Below, in pieces: positions 10,525 through 22,014 of a stretch of DNA of 64,000 nucleotides. Location of the stretch: NCBI GenBank assembly GCA_946811695.1, contig OX328124.1, forward strand, positions 91,972,176-92,036,175. Direction: 5' to 3'. The position numbers and the translations under genes were made by a program. Origin of the DNA: Gonocerus acuteangulatus (taxonomy: Eukaryota > Arthropoda > Insecta > Hemiptera > Coreidae). The notes beneath the pieces were generated by a model. That model was not told the origin of the DNA. It ran no database searches and was given only the letters and a program-made list of their open reading frames with translations. Each line of letters begins with the position of its first letter. Position 1 is the stretch's first letter.

Positions 10525-11765
10525 AGCATGAAGGAGAGTTCAAAGAGTTCTACAAATATTTTCCCAGAAACAGGATCTCACTACCAAATCCTTACCCAAC
10601 CAATTAGTATAGGAGAGAAAACTCACGCCAGAGAAACTTTCTCTTATATTAATTAATGATAATTAAAATTTCAATGATAACGTTTAGTAGTATAATATTT
10701 TATTGGTAGTAGTTCAAATAAGAGCATTCTCTTATTAATTTCCAGCTATATATTAAAAAATCGCGGATAGTTTAGATTTATTTAATGCCTGTGTATTCCA
10801 GCCAGAATGGTTATTTTGTCGGATTGTTGGATTTATACCACCTGTATTTTCAAACAGTCAATTAATTCTTCGTCAGAATATTTCAATCATTTACCAAAAT
10901 TGGGCGAACATACGTAGGAATAAATCGGGTTAAAGGTCTTTACAAAAAGAATTAAAAAAAATATAAAGAAGAAGTCAACAATTCTGTCATAAGTGCAACC
11001 TCATCAGCTTCATTCCTTCGAAAAGAGATACTACAAATTTGCTGCAAGAGAGATTTCTAAGAAAAAAGGGTAGTTTGGTTGTAATAGCCAAAATAGGAGA
11101 TGCTGCTTCCGAAATAGCAAGTTCAACAAGCCAAGACATGCTGCCGGTACAAAGAAGGAAGGTAGAACGACCTCGATTTCTTCATGTCCGCCCTTTCAAG
11201 CGGAACCATCGACAGCTCTACTGGATAATCTCTGCTGGTTTAGACCGCGGCTGTAAGAATTGCCGTAGCAAGACTGGTTCCAACACAATAAACAACTCAT
11301 CCCAAGTAAATATAGCAATTCGTCATATCAAGCAGACATAAAATAGGATCCAATATCTCTCTTTAGCAGTGTTCTGGTGTTACAAAAATCGTTAGGCTAA
11401 ATAAGTCAAATGTTCAAACGTCCTATTATTATGCATGTACTAGACCTTGTATTGATCACCAGAAACTTCTATGGTTCCTCCAAGAGATTTTCATTTTCTT
11501 CCTCATGAATTTTACTTTCTCGCATCTGATCACCTTGTATCAATCTTCGTTATTTATGCCTGGGGTATCAATGATTTTCCTTTTGTTAACGTTTTGATAT
11601 TTATTATACTGACTGATGAATTGTTCATATGTCAAATTTGTTTAAACTTGTTCCGCCCATGCCATGCCTTTGAGGTGAGAGTATCTGGCACGAAAGTATA
11701 TATTTATTCTTTTTATAATATCTTTAGATTGCCGCAACGAATATCCAGTTTGGTTGAAATGTAAG
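10523..11765. other. No gene seen
   Basis: A 100-codon open frame at 11039-11341 has no domain that I recognise and probably arises by chance. At 10970-11030, CTGTCATAAGTGCAACCTCA is related to repeat sequence at 29040 and 44405. Confidence 0.4.
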
Positions 11766-11930
11766 AAATATTAAGGCTGGTATTGGTAATTTGGGTCCGG
11801 AGTAAGTCCCCCTTCCCACCTAATGAACCAATTTAGTTTATTTTTGCAACATATTTTTCTATTTAGATGACCACAATGAATACCGAGTTTACAAATCAAT
11901 TGCTACCCTTTCCAAGTACATTTTAGCCCT
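11766..11930 (+). repeat. Single unit related to the 143-bp tandem repeat at 43.7 kb
   Basis: It shares GGGTCCGGAGTAA, TTTAGTTTATTTTTGCAAC and GAATACCGAGTTT with the tandem units at 43707-44135, in the same order. Confidence 0.75.
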
Positions 11931-12465
11931 TTCTAAAGCATACATAAAGCTGCTGAAGGAGGAGTAGGTGATGCGGTTCTCAATCAGTTAACAGTTATTC
12001 AGCTGTTAGTTACAGAATTCAAATATTGCCTTTATTATAATCATTGCGAAACTCTGACCCCAGTGTAAAATTTCAACGAAAAAAGGAATATTCAGGAAAA
12101 AGTATAGTTTTTCACTCTGCTATCAATCCAATCTGGAAAAGCTCCAATTCCTAAGCACTCTGCATTCCTGGGAACTCTGCATTCCTAAGAAAATGCAGAG
12201 CTCCCAGGAGAAATGATTCAACAAAAATTTCCAAAAAATAATAATTAAATGGAGAAGAACAAAGAAACAAGAAAACGTTCTTAAATTTAAAAAAATATAG
12301 AGTCATTGCTAATAGAATCGTAAAATAAAGCTAAAAGAACTCATGGGGAAATTACATTGAATATATAAATTTAAATGACTCAATGAAAGATATATAAAAT
12401 AAGCTGGAAAGGATACAAGGTACCAGAAAAAAAATTGCATCACAAGGAATTATTTTAGAAGGAAA
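11931..12465. other. No gene seen
   Basis: AT-rich. There is a small repeated/inverted cluster of CTCTGCATTCCT and ATGCAGAG near 12157-12200. Confidence 0.4.
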
Positions 12466-12621
12466 TTAATAGGTTGTCTGGAAAGTACTGTTCCAAAGAA
12501 GGTTTTGACTTAGATCTTTAATCTAATACATCCAGAATGATTGATTATTTTTGCCCATTAAGTATAATAAACATTCCTTTGATAAATCCATTCTAAGTAA
12601 CTTAATTTTACCCAGTAAATT

Positions 12622-12804
12622 TTGTTCATAGATGGTTTGAAAATGGCAGACCAAAGAGAACATTTTCACTATGTTACATTATTTTATTTTAAGGAAGGGA
12701 AGAAGCCTGGTGAGATGGCTCAGAAAATTTGTACAGTTTGCGAAGTAAGTGCAGAGTGCAAAAGTTGGTTTCAAACATTAAAGCAGGTTATTATCAACAT
12801 CTAA
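12622..12804 (+). pseudogene. mariner transposase N-terminus, relic
   Basis: The segment MADQREHFHYVTLFYFKEGK followed by KICTVCEV and KSWFQTLK aligns by eye with the start of mariner transposases (REHFRH..LF.F..GK....A..KIC.VYGE and a W F pair). The second helix-turn-helix and the catalytic domain are missing or cut by the foldback that follows. Confidence 0.75.
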
Positions 12805-12960
12805 GACCTGTTACGAGACAGGGATCTTTCAGTTATATGAATGTTGACAGAAGATTATCAATCAACGAGGCACATGTATTTTTTTCAAGGTAGGGATTGT
12901 CGGGGTTCGGTCACTGCTACTTAATAAAACTACATTTTATCATAAAAATGGTTTTATTGT

Positions 12961-12999
12961 GCCGACGTTTCGGCTTGAACTTCAAGCCTTCATCAGGGC
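12961..12999 (-). ncRNA. Hammerhead-ribozyme-like motif, left arm of element A
   Basis: Minus strand: GCC, CTGATGA, extra A, stem II GGCTTG/CAAGCC, GAAAC, GTC, GGC. Stem I is GCC/GGC. Stem III is a single C-G step with no loop, so cleavage would need a dimeric arrangement. Confidence 0.5.
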
Positions 13000-13311
13000 T
13001 GTAAAAAACAAGTAGGACGGATGTAGTACTGAAATATACTGTATTAACTGTCAGAAATGATCCCGCATTTGTGAGGAATAGTTCTCTATCTTCCCATCGG
13101 TAAGCCCATATTGTTATTCTTATATCTAATCTATTATGTAATCTGTTATTCTTATATCTGTTTTCCTAATAATCCAAACACTATATATTATGTTCTTCCA
13201 AACACTATATATTATGTTCACTTCTATATATTATGTTCTAGTATTTTATGTTTTTGTCTTTTTCCACATATATATGTATGTATATATGTATGTGTATTTA
13301 TGTTTGTAGGC

Positions 13312-13315
<4 letters not shown>

Positions 13316-13394
<79 letters not shown>
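13316..13394. repeat. (TA)n microsatellite inside element A
   Basis: An almost pure TA run with one ACATAT interruption. Confidence 0.9.
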
Positions 13395-13405
<11 letters not shown>

Positions 13406-13449
13406 GTGTGTATATTTCAGTACTACATCCGTCCTACTTGTTTTTTACA

Positions 13450-13488
13450 GCCCTGATGAAGGCTTGAAGTTCAAGCCGAAACGTCGGC
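13450..13488 (+). ncRNA. Hammerhead-ribozyme-like motif, right arm of element A
   Basis: Plus-strand twin of the left-arm motif: stem I GCC (13450-13452) with GGC (13486-13488), CTGATGA 13453-13459, extra A 13460, stem II 13461-13477, GAAA 13478-13481, C then GTC 13483-13485. Confidence 0.5.
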
Positions 13489-13699
13489 ACAATAAAACCA
13501 TTTTTATGATAAAATGTAGTTTTATTAAGTAGCAGTGACCGAACCCCGACAATCCCTACCTTGCATCATCAACGGTCAACGATCTCCTCTCAATGTATTT
13601 TTTTTTTTTTTTTTTTTTTAATGTTTTCATCTATCCTCAAAATTTGTTATTATATATCATAAAGAAAAAGCCGTGAGACTTTCCAGACGGCCTAATACA

Positions 13700-16548
13700 T
13701 TATAAATACATAATCGTGACCAACAGTATTAGCAACTAACTTTTAGGAATATCCCACAGTTATAACTATGACCATAATATTTTAGTCTTTAAAAACATGA
13801 GGAAGATTGAGAAATGTGTTTAGGCCGTATAATTAAGAATAAATCAACTGCAAAATAACATTGCGCGAAATGCAAAAATAGCGTTATCTACATCCACATC
13901 AGCAGCTGATGTAAAAAAAAGATAGTATCTTCCTGCACAGTGAATTGTTGAATTGAAGTACACTTTGACCAGATCATGCCACATGTCTTTCTAAAAAAGT
14001 TACCTACTACAGCCAAAAATGACTGCCAATTTTTAATCAAATACAGCTAGAAAATGTCTCTCACAATTCGTCAAAAATAGCAACTGTATTCCCTATATAT
14101 AAAAACAAGAGATTATTTTCTTAAAGATTTTAGATTTTCTTTATTTTGTGGTGATCTAACATTCTACAAAATATTATTAATATGAGATTAAAGTTCTTTC
14201 TTAAAAAAGAAAATCTTTTCAAAATGATTTTTGAAAATTTTAGTCAACTGACAAATGATAATGCTTGAAATCCATACACATACAGCTTTTTTTAACTTGA
14301 AACATCTTTTAGCAATTTTTTTTAATATTCTAAAAGCCTAAAACAAAGCTATCATGCAAATACTGAAATTGATTTTGAAAGGTCGAATAGTGTAATTTCT
14401 TAACGATTAAAAAATTTGACCGTGTTCCGGAAAGTTCTCTGGGCATTATTCTTAAACTTATTCATTATAAAATGGTAACCTCAGGGTTTAAATAAAACAT
14501 TATTTATATCCTGAGACATAGTGTACAATGTTTTATTATATGCTGATTAATATTCAATCTAGACAAATAGATTTATAATTTACAATGCTTGTGGCTTGAC
14601 TAAAAAATGTTCAATCTGCTGAGCACAATAAGAAACTTACTGCAATGATGCAATAAATCCGAATTCAATTTTCAGATTATTTATTTATTTATTTTGTCTT
14701 TTAGAGCCCGCTAATATGCAATCCTCTTTCCAATGTTGATCAGCGGGTAGAACCCATCTAAAAGTGTATGAATTTATAATAACTAATAAACGCACACAAA
14801 CACATACACGTATGCTCGCACACATGCAAGACCATGGCTCTGAAGTTTACAATTCTGCCAGACCATCAAGAGATAATAATACTGTACAGTATCCCATAAT
14901 GCTGGATCAGACTAAATTTAGGTGCCTTCCGAACATCTGCCATGAAAGAGTATGTACTCTGAAATAGTCGCTGTACGACATATTTGGCTTCAATATAACA
15001 GCTACGACAACACATTGTGGATAAAACTATTATTATTATTATTATTAAATATTTGGAAAGTACCAAACAATGATGAGTATTCGAATTTCCTCAAGCAAAG
15101 ATTCCTAAAGTGCCTTCAACAATACAATATCGCCTTTCTGAATGTTAGTATGACTGAATCAGTAAATAGTCTGAATGTCCTAAAGAAATAATTAGGCATG
15201 TTTACTGTTTCCAGTATACTGTTTCCAATACTTATAAATACAACCGAAATTAACTGAATGTCATAGCATACCATTGAACTATGGAATCAATTATAATGAA
15301 TGAGCAGACAATGAACCAAACTTTGCAATCTTTGATGAAGTCACTGTAAAGGACATTAAGAGACACATCAAAAGTCACATTGTTGAAAAGTTGCAAGCAT
15401 TGTGGCCTGAAGGAGGCATGTGCAAGATACTAAGTATAAAACATGATACAATAAAGACTGGAATAGCTTCAAACATTTTTGAGTAAGTTTTTCCAGCTCT
15501 ATGCTCACCCACAGGGCTTCCCTAGGGGGAGGGGTTATATACCTACCATTTTCTACTCCGTTCAATTACCAGTGTATTTAATTTTATTTTTAGAGAAATG
15601 CCAGTTTTAACTAATTCCATTAATAGATTTTGGTAATGTTAATGGAGTAGGGGAGGTTAAGGTGCCCATGAAGTTTTTTAGACAGGGGCCCGTAATCCCA
15701 CTTGAGTCCCTGCTCACCCATTTGATAAATAAAAAATAATTACAATCTACCCAAAAATTATATCCCACCTACTTTAAAGGAAGCTATGTGGAGACAACCA
15801 AAATAAAATTAATAAGTATTTTAAATGGCATTAACACCTTCAGTAAAATTTAAAAGCGCTCCAACCTGCCAATGAGCCTCCAGGGTGGAGGCAGCATAAT
15901 CTAAGTACATAAAAAAAAAAAAATTGAATGTATTTTTTAAATAATTTTGATCATTTTACAGTTTTTTGATTAGTTAAATGTAGAAAACCGATGAATTGTT
16001 ATACCAGAGGACTTTTGAGTAAATGCCTTATGGAAAGAATATTATGAATTTAACTTAGGTAAGAGAAGAATCAGCAAATTAATAAGAGTGGTAACTTTGG
16101 TACATATTTTGATGTCATATGTTGGTTGCAACTAACACAAAATTTACATATTTTGAACAATAGATTTAATATTTTAATTTCATCTTTTGGGAAAGAGCAT
16201 GGCTGGTTCACAATTTAACATGGATTGTGGTACAGCATGTCATGAAGGACTTGATTAAAAAACATGGGTATGCTTTAAAGATTTATCTGCATTCGAAAAT
16301 TGGAATTGGATTCCTAGATCTTCACACAACCCACACATACTTTAATGGGTACCTGCTATGCATGAAATCAGTTAATTACAGTTTAGTAACAACCACACTG
16401 TCAACCAAGAATGATGTAGATACTTGATTGGCATCCACCCCTCTTTGGCCTTATGGCCTATTATGGTACAACCTGATTGTCTCTTTAAAGAGAAAATTGA
16501 AAAAATAAAAAAGATTGCAACAAGCTTGTCAAATTTATACATAGATTT

Positions 16549-16552
<4 letters not shown>
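13700..16552. other. No gene seen
   Basis: AT-rich unique-looking DNA. It contains an ATT trinucleotide run at 15030-15050. There are no conserved domains in the short open frames. Confidence 0.4.

Positions 16553-16598
<46 letters not shown>
16553..16598 (+). repeat. A46 tract
   Basis: A pure A run of 46 bases, as found at the 3' end of a retroposed sequence. The upstream sequence (about 16200-16550) is probably the retroposed body, but I could not identify it. Confidence 0.7.
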
Positions 16599-16601
<3 letters not shown>

Positions 16602-17249
16602 TAATAAAATACATCCAGATAATATAACACTCACTTTAAAAATAATGAAATTAACCTAAATTTATTACCTTGAAGTTGGGAGAAACATAGATCCATCGAT
16701 GAAGACCGATCCTGAGAGAAGTATGTACCAACATGTTGAAAGTTCTCCAGTACTGAAAATTGTAAGGAAAAAATTAAATGGGCATACAATAACTAAAAAA
16801 TCGTACAAAATATTTTTAATAACAAAACTCTAAGGTTGCTGCTGTTTGGATTTTCGACATTCTTCTTCTTTGTACCATTTTTAAATTATAATGAATTTGA
16901 ATGCTGATAACATGATAATTAGGTTTATTATTGTATATTTTAAATGTTATGTTATAATCTGATAAGTGATAATATTGTTAATAATTTTTATTCCACCGTC
17001 ACAAACACATTGAAAGGGCAGTGGCTCATGAAGTACAATGTATTATTGAATAACTTCTGTCGTGGAGACCTAACAGTTAACCATTCCCTTCAATATTTAT
17101 TTATTTATTGTGTGTTCCGCGTCATTGGCGATTACATAAAGAACTGTATCTTCTGAAGTTGGTCAATCTAGGACACCAGCTTGATAAATATTGTTATATG
17201 TGTAAATGCATGTATTCATTAATATTATTTATTGATTTTATGTAATGCT

Positions 17250-17700
17250 TCCATAGCAATTTGCATTTTCTTCAGGAGGTTTTGGTAGAGGGCGATGTAA
17301 AATTGTCTTTTAGCTCAACGTATCCCTAAAGTCACACGGATACTTAGTCTTGCTACTACTATTTTCTCATGCCGTGATCTCCTGTATGACGAATGTCAGT
17401 CATTAACTGTAGACTTCACTGTCCTTAATTTGTTCTCTGTAGTGTTAGTCCAGTCTAGTTGCCAGTTATTTAAGATTGTTAAGTCAGTGTACCTTGCTAC
17501 ATCTTTGTAGTACGACTCGAGAGTTTGGTAAGTTTTTGAGTCAGTTACAAGTTTAGAATGTTGGTCCGCAGCTGTAATTGTTCCTAAGTTTTCGTGTCTG
17601 GATAGCCACCACAGTGTTACATGTTTACCTCAAGTTCGTAAATTATGTATCTCTTCTTTTATTTCCGTGCTTATAGGATGTGTGGAGTATGTGGGGGATC
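17250..17700 (-). pseudogene. LINE ORF2 C-terminal relic (end of RNase H and following domain)
   Basis: Minus-strand reading shows HPISTEIKEEIHNLR, then TLWWLSRHENLG, which corresponds to the W.P.H..I.GN block of LINE RNase H, then DQHSKLV. After a block ending NKLRTVKS come RRSRHEKIVVARLSIRVT, matching the R..EVVL.RLRIGHT signature that follows RNase H in Jockey/I-type LINEs. Several stops and substitutions show decay. Only the 3' end of the element is present. Confidence 0.75.
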
Positions 17701-17979
17701 AGAATCAACTGATGACAAATTTTCAATTAGACCTTTACAACCATTGAGCCTCCTACACTACCAACCAACCTTTTGTCCCTTCGCAATGGTTTTGGCTTCA
17801 ATGTTTTAGCTATGATTTTTCTTTTCCCCCAAACCCTTCTTTTCCAAGATTCTTTTGATGGCACTTTTACTGCTCTACGCCTCAAACCTTACCACAAAGG
17901 AAAAAACTAAATCATAAGTATATATAAAAAAAAAAATGGTTTGTTTATAGAATAAAGTTACAAACATGGTGGAAGGGTA

Positions 17980-18630
17980 TATTCATATGAGATGGGTAGT
18001 GAAAAGATGAGTAGTGAACCTTCCAAATTATTTTTTATCCAATTTAATGTAACTTTTCGAACTTCATTGTTCTTCTTCAGGCATAATTTCACAATTGTAC
18101 GTAATACTTGCTATGAATTATCACAAATTATTGTATTAAACTATTAGAGAACATTAATATCAAGTCAAACCTTCAAGCAGTTAAAGGTAAATCTAGGGCT
18201 ATGCTTCATCCATAAATTACATGGAGTATTTCTAACACAGTAAATATTGAACATGTTCAATACAATTTATATCCTTGCCCCTTTACACATGTTTCAGCCA
18301 AGGTATCACATTTTAGGTAATTATAGTTAAATAATAATTTATAGTAAAAATGTTTAAATACCAACTTTAATAGTATAATACATCATTATTATTTACTGTG
18401 GTAGAAATACAACATCTACTTTATGGATGAAGGTATGACTTGATATTAGTCTAATAATTTAATACTATAATTTGAGTTGAGATAACAAATATTACCTGAA
18501 ATTGTGAAATTACAGTATTACGCCTGAAGAAGGAGAATGAAATTTGATAAGTTGCATTAAATTGGATAATAAAAAATAATTTGTAAGGTTCACTACTCTT
18601 TTTTAATTCTATCCATCTCATATCATATGG
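17980..18630. repeat. Long foldback F with hammerhead-like remnants
   Basis: An imperfect inverted repeat: GAGTAGTGAACCTTCCAAAT (18009-) pairs with its complement ending near 18595, and CATATGAGATGG pairs with CCATCTCATATCATATGG. The centre is also self-complementary around ATATCAAGTCAAACCTTCA. The left arm (minus) has CTGAAGA, A, GAAC..GTTC, GAAA. The right arm is decayed. Confidence 0.7.
18050..18083 (-). ncRNA. Decayed hammerhead-like motif
   Basis: Minus strand: CCTGAAGA, extra A, stem II GAAC/GTTC with a 6-nt loop, GAAA, then AGTTA instead of CGTC. The core boxes are present but the cleavage site is not canonical. Confidence 0.3.
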
Positions 18631-18885
18631 TTTATTTAGCTTAATTCTAGTAAATAGTAAAACTATATTTTTATTTATTTATATCATTGTGGTGTTTACA
18701 CAAGGAAGGTGATTTTTCAAATATTTCAATTTTCTTTTTGTGCTTTCTGTAATTCTTGTTTTTCAGACATGTGGCAGATTACGTATTATTTTCTTCTCAA
18801 AACATTACGTATACTAAGCAAAGATGGAATAGTTGGGATTCGGCTAAGAATACCACAATACGATTTTTGTGAAAAAAAAATCTAC

Positions 18886-18930
18886 ATTCAGGACGTTTCA
18901 ACTACTCTTTGGTAGCCTTCGTCAGCTAAA
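18886..18930 (-). ncRNA. Hammerhead-like motif, left arm of element B
   Basis: CTGACGA, extra A, stem II GGCTAC/GTAGTT (two G-U pairs), GAAAC, GTC. Stem I TTTAG/CTGAA pairs throughout if U-G is allowed. Confidence 0.45.
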
Positions 18931-18987
18931 ATGACAAGAAAAGAAAAAAACAGAAATTAATATAATTAATTTTTTCCTTTCTTGTCA

Positions 18988-19033
18988 TTTCAGCTGACGA
19001 AGGCTACCAAAGAGTAGCCGAAACGTCCTGAAT
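18988..19033 (+). ncRNA. Hammerhead-like motif, right arm of element B
   Basis: Stem I TTCAG (18989-18993) pairs fully with CTGAA (19028-19032). CTGACGA 18994-19000, extra A, stem II GGCTAC/GTAGCC with loop CAAAGA, GAAA 19020-19023, then C and GTC 19025-19027. Best-paired copy of the GTC type in the window. Confidence 0.52.
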
Positions 19034-19433
19034 ATAGATTTTTTTACAAAAATCGTATTGAGGTTTTTTTTAGCCGAATCCAACTACTCCATCTTTGCTT
19101 ATCACCTCGACGGCTAACTATCTAATCTTCATTACGTTTACTGTTCCATTGCAGTACAAGTACCATTATATTTTAAAGATAGGAAACAATTATTTTAAAT
19201 AAATTAACAAAGATTAAAAAAAAATGAATTAAAATAAGATTATTTTTATACCATTTCAAATAATATTACCAAGCCATCATAGTAAAAATTATAATTGTGA
19301 TTTGCATTTAATTATTTGTATTAATACAATTTAAATATTCCTGAATTATAGAAAGAACTCAATAAAATATTGAATTCTGAGTACCAAATAAATAGTGCAC
19401 CATAAAGTCTCATATACTAACATTGGCAGCTAA

Positions 19434-19688
19434 ATGGGGGGGGGGCTTGGGGGGCTCAACCTCCCCAGAATGAAAATTTACAATATTTTTCAATTAAGTT
19501 AGAAAACTTTTTTTCTTTTTTTTAAAGGTTAATTAATAGTAATAAGTTCTAATTAATGTATGTTCTTAGTTTATCAAATACTTCCTTAATGTTTACCAGG
19601 TGCCTGGTTATAAAAATTTGATTCTACACCCCCAGGCACGGCCCATACTAAATTAGCCCCCCAGAAATGTTAGTCTAGAGCCGCCTAT
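19434..19688 (+). repeat. Dispersed repeat, copy 1 (second copy at 37996-38214)
   Basis: It shares AATAGTAATAAGTT, TTAATGTATGTTCTTAG, GGTTATAAAAATTTGATT and a right end AGCCGCCTATG with 37996-38214 in the same orientation. It contains a G-rich left end. It may be a TIR element (GGCAGCT left, complement of GGCGGCT right), but this is not proven. Confidence 0.7.
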
Positions 19689-19773
19689 GTATACTAATAT
19701 TGTACAAGTCTGAAGGTTGGATTTCCATAGAGAGGAAACTGATTCATGAGATCGACTTTATCAACAATCTTAA

Positions 19774-19977
19774 GCTGGCTACACACGGTTAGACAGGCCG
19801 GTCTGTTAGACCTGAACAGTCCGCCTGAAGGCCGGTCTCCTGAGCATGTATATATTGTACCTGGTCTGTCAGTTAAGACTGTTCACGCGGTCGGAATATA
19901 TACATGTTCAGGCGACTGGCTATCCGACGGACTGTTCAGGTCTAACTGACAGGCGTGCCTTACCGTTAGTAGCCTGC
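19774..19977. mobile_element. 204-bp TTAA-flanked MITE
   Basis: Flanked by exact TTAA (19770-19773, 19978-19981). The ends are GCTGGCTACACACGGTTAGA on the left and the complement of GCAGGCTACTAACGGTAAG on the right. The inside is largely self-complementary (TAGACCTGAACAGTCCG against its inverse near 19930). TTAA duplication occurs in piggyBac and Kolobok superfamilies. I cannot choose between them. Confidence 0.82.
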
Positions 19978-19981
19978 TTAA

Positions 19982-21060
19982 GGATACCACAGTTTTGCTA
20001 TTAAAATCACAAGGGAAAAAAAATTGTTAACTGCATGGTGCCCATCAAACTCACTTATGCTTATAAGAAATGGCCTTCTTTAGCTTAAAAGAAAAAGGTA
20101 AAAAAGTTTATTTTATACTTGGAGAAATCAGTAAAGGAGCAAATGAAGTAGGTCTCCATTACCTCTCAATCGTAGCCCTTCATTTTTTTTTCAAAATTGA
20201 TCCTCATATTTTGAAGTATTTATTAAAATCAGGACACATCTAAAAAATCCGTGTTTATCAGTTTTGACTATGAAAGACATGGTAAATATCATAGAGTTAG
20301 TAGGAAGTATTAATTCAATGGTAAATATCTCTTTATCAACCATCAAAACTGTATGCACCTAGCTTCAGAGGTTGTACGCCTGACGGCACTCGTTTCACTC
20401 TTTCTGTCTTAATGCTATTCCCTCTACATAAGCAAGAGGGACACATTTTCAGTTTGTTTTTTTTTTTTTTAGTTGTGTCACTTTAGAAATACTAATGCGA
20501 TATGATTTCCTTATTTTAATTCAAATGAAATAAAAAACAATGATTAACAAATAAAAATAACTTACAGATATTTGACGTGAAACATGTTCATATTGACATA
20601 GCACATGGCATGAGTTTTTAAATTTCCCTGCTGCGTTTATTTAATATCCTTGTTTGTGTGACCTCTTGATCAATTTGCTTCTGTGTTTCAACAAATTTCT
20701 ACAGATCTCTCTGTTATTTTTTTACCTTTACAGATATCCATCAAGGAAAAAAAAATGTGCTAACCTGAAGAAATGTTTTGAAAATTAATCAAAAAAATCA
20801 ACAACACTTCTGGCAACTGAAGTCAACAAACAAGGATATTTCAATATGAAAATAATTGTTATAATACTCCACACCAAAAATGGGAGACCGAAAACTGTAT
20901 CTGTTTTATATATTCAAAAATTGTTATTATTCTTCTTTCTGATAAAAAAAATCAGATGTTGATTTGTTGAAAGCTTTTAACAATTAAAAGTGAAGTTTAT
21001 TTTTAAAAAAATCTTATTATCTATCCTTAGAAAGGAAGTTAATATTTATGCAACAACTAC
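19982..21060. other. No gene seen
   Basis: AT-rich. A short inverted pair around AATATCCTTGTTTG (20644) and CAAACAAGGATATT (20827) is the only structure noted. Confidence 0.4.
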
Positions 21061-21076
21061 CACTTCTTTGTAGCGT

Positions 21077-21498
21077 AAAATGTTAGTATTCAATCCAAGA
21101 GCTAAGTTTTATTCCATAATACTGGAACCCAAGACTTTTCTTGAACTTTTCAGGGCTCCATCTTTATAAAAGAAATGCATATTTATGCAACAACTACTTC
21201 ATTCCACCATAAATATGTCTAATAACGGCTCTTAAAGGTTCCATGACTTCAAACAAATTTTTATAGGCTTTTTTTATCAAATGAATTGTTGTTTACAAAA
21301 TCTAAGTCTATCAAAAACGTTTTGAAGTCAAGGTAACTTTACGAGAAGTTATTAAGACATATTTATGGTGCAATGAAGTAGTTGTAGCATAAATATGCAT
21401 TTCTTTTATAAAGATGGAGCCCTGAAAAGTTTAAGAAAAGTCTTGGGTTCCAGTATTATGGAATAAAACTTAGCTCTTGGATTGAATACTAACATTTT
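21077..21498. repeat. Foldback element with about 150-bp near-perfect arms
   Basis: Arms 21077-21226 and 21349-21498 are near-identical inverted copies (one end AAAATGTTAGTATTCAATCC). The central 120 bp is also partly self-complementary around CATGACTTCAAAC. No coding region. Superfamily unknown. Confidence 0.85.
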
Positions 21499-22014
21499 AC
21501 CAAAGGTATCGAATAAATATTAACTAAATAATACAAATAAGTTAAAATTAAGTAATTAAAAATGCGACAAGCAAAGATATTAAAAATATAATGCGTTGTT
21601 TATTTATGTATTTGTTATATAGAATTCGCTAATCTAGGGCTCACTGCAATAGAGTTGCATTGGAGAGCGATCTAGCGGTGGAAAGGGGGATCAACAGTTC
21701 AAACAGTATCCGCTAGAGCCTCTCTGCCTTACAACGAAATATTCACATACATATCACAAGGGCATTGCAAATCTAGTATGGGTTACTATTTGTACTAAAA
21801 TTAATATATTGGGTTAAACAAATATAATACCGATTACATATTATTGTAAACAGGTATAAAAAGAAGGCAATTCAATACTTGAAAATCACGTTTGAATTGT
21901 TGCTTATTCAAGACAACAATATTAAAGCAAATCTTACCGGAATTGACAGATTTTCGTGAAATAAAACTCAAGAATATGTTTGTGGATTGGTTAGAAAAGA
22001 TTAGATTAATTTAA

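Larger units (their letters stand above)
12886..13592 (+). mobile_element. Penelope/retrozyme-like foldback element A, perfect 153-bp arms
   Basis: Arms 12886-13038 and 13411-13563 are identical inverted copies. A 29-base non-palindromic tail (13564-13592) with ACGGTCAACGATCTCC follows only the right arm. ATGTATTTTTTT flanks the whole on both sides (12874-12885 and 13593-13604), which is consistent with a target duplication, although the T-run weakens this. Each arm carries a hammerhead-like core, and the centre contains a (TA)n tract. There is no coding capacity. The perfect arms imply recent insertion or gene conversion. Confidence 0.82.
12470..13695 (+). mobile_element. mariner-like transposon relic, interrupted by a foldback element
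   Basis: The ends are inverted: AGGTTGTCTGGAAAGT on the left (12471-) and, on the right, ACTTTCCAGACGGCCTAA (13678-13695). Inside is a transposase N-terminus (12622-12804) and then the foldback insertion at 12886-13592. Most of the transposase is deleted. Confidence 0.78.
18816..19129 (+). mobile_element. Penelope/retrozyme-like foldback element B
   Basis: Left arm 18816-18940 and right arm about 18977-19100, beginning and ending with TAGTTGGGATTCGGCTA-type termini. The 3' tail (19101-19129) reads TCGACGGCTAACTATC. The flanks CATTACGTATACT (18803-18815) and CATTACGTTTACT (19130-19142) form a 13-bp target duplication with one mismatch. Confidence 0.8.

Noticed and set aside
13111..13532. Open frames of 94-118 codons rich in Ile and Tyr (also near 4011, 27025, 30360, 44985)
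   Set aside because: They are produced by (TA)n microsatellites.
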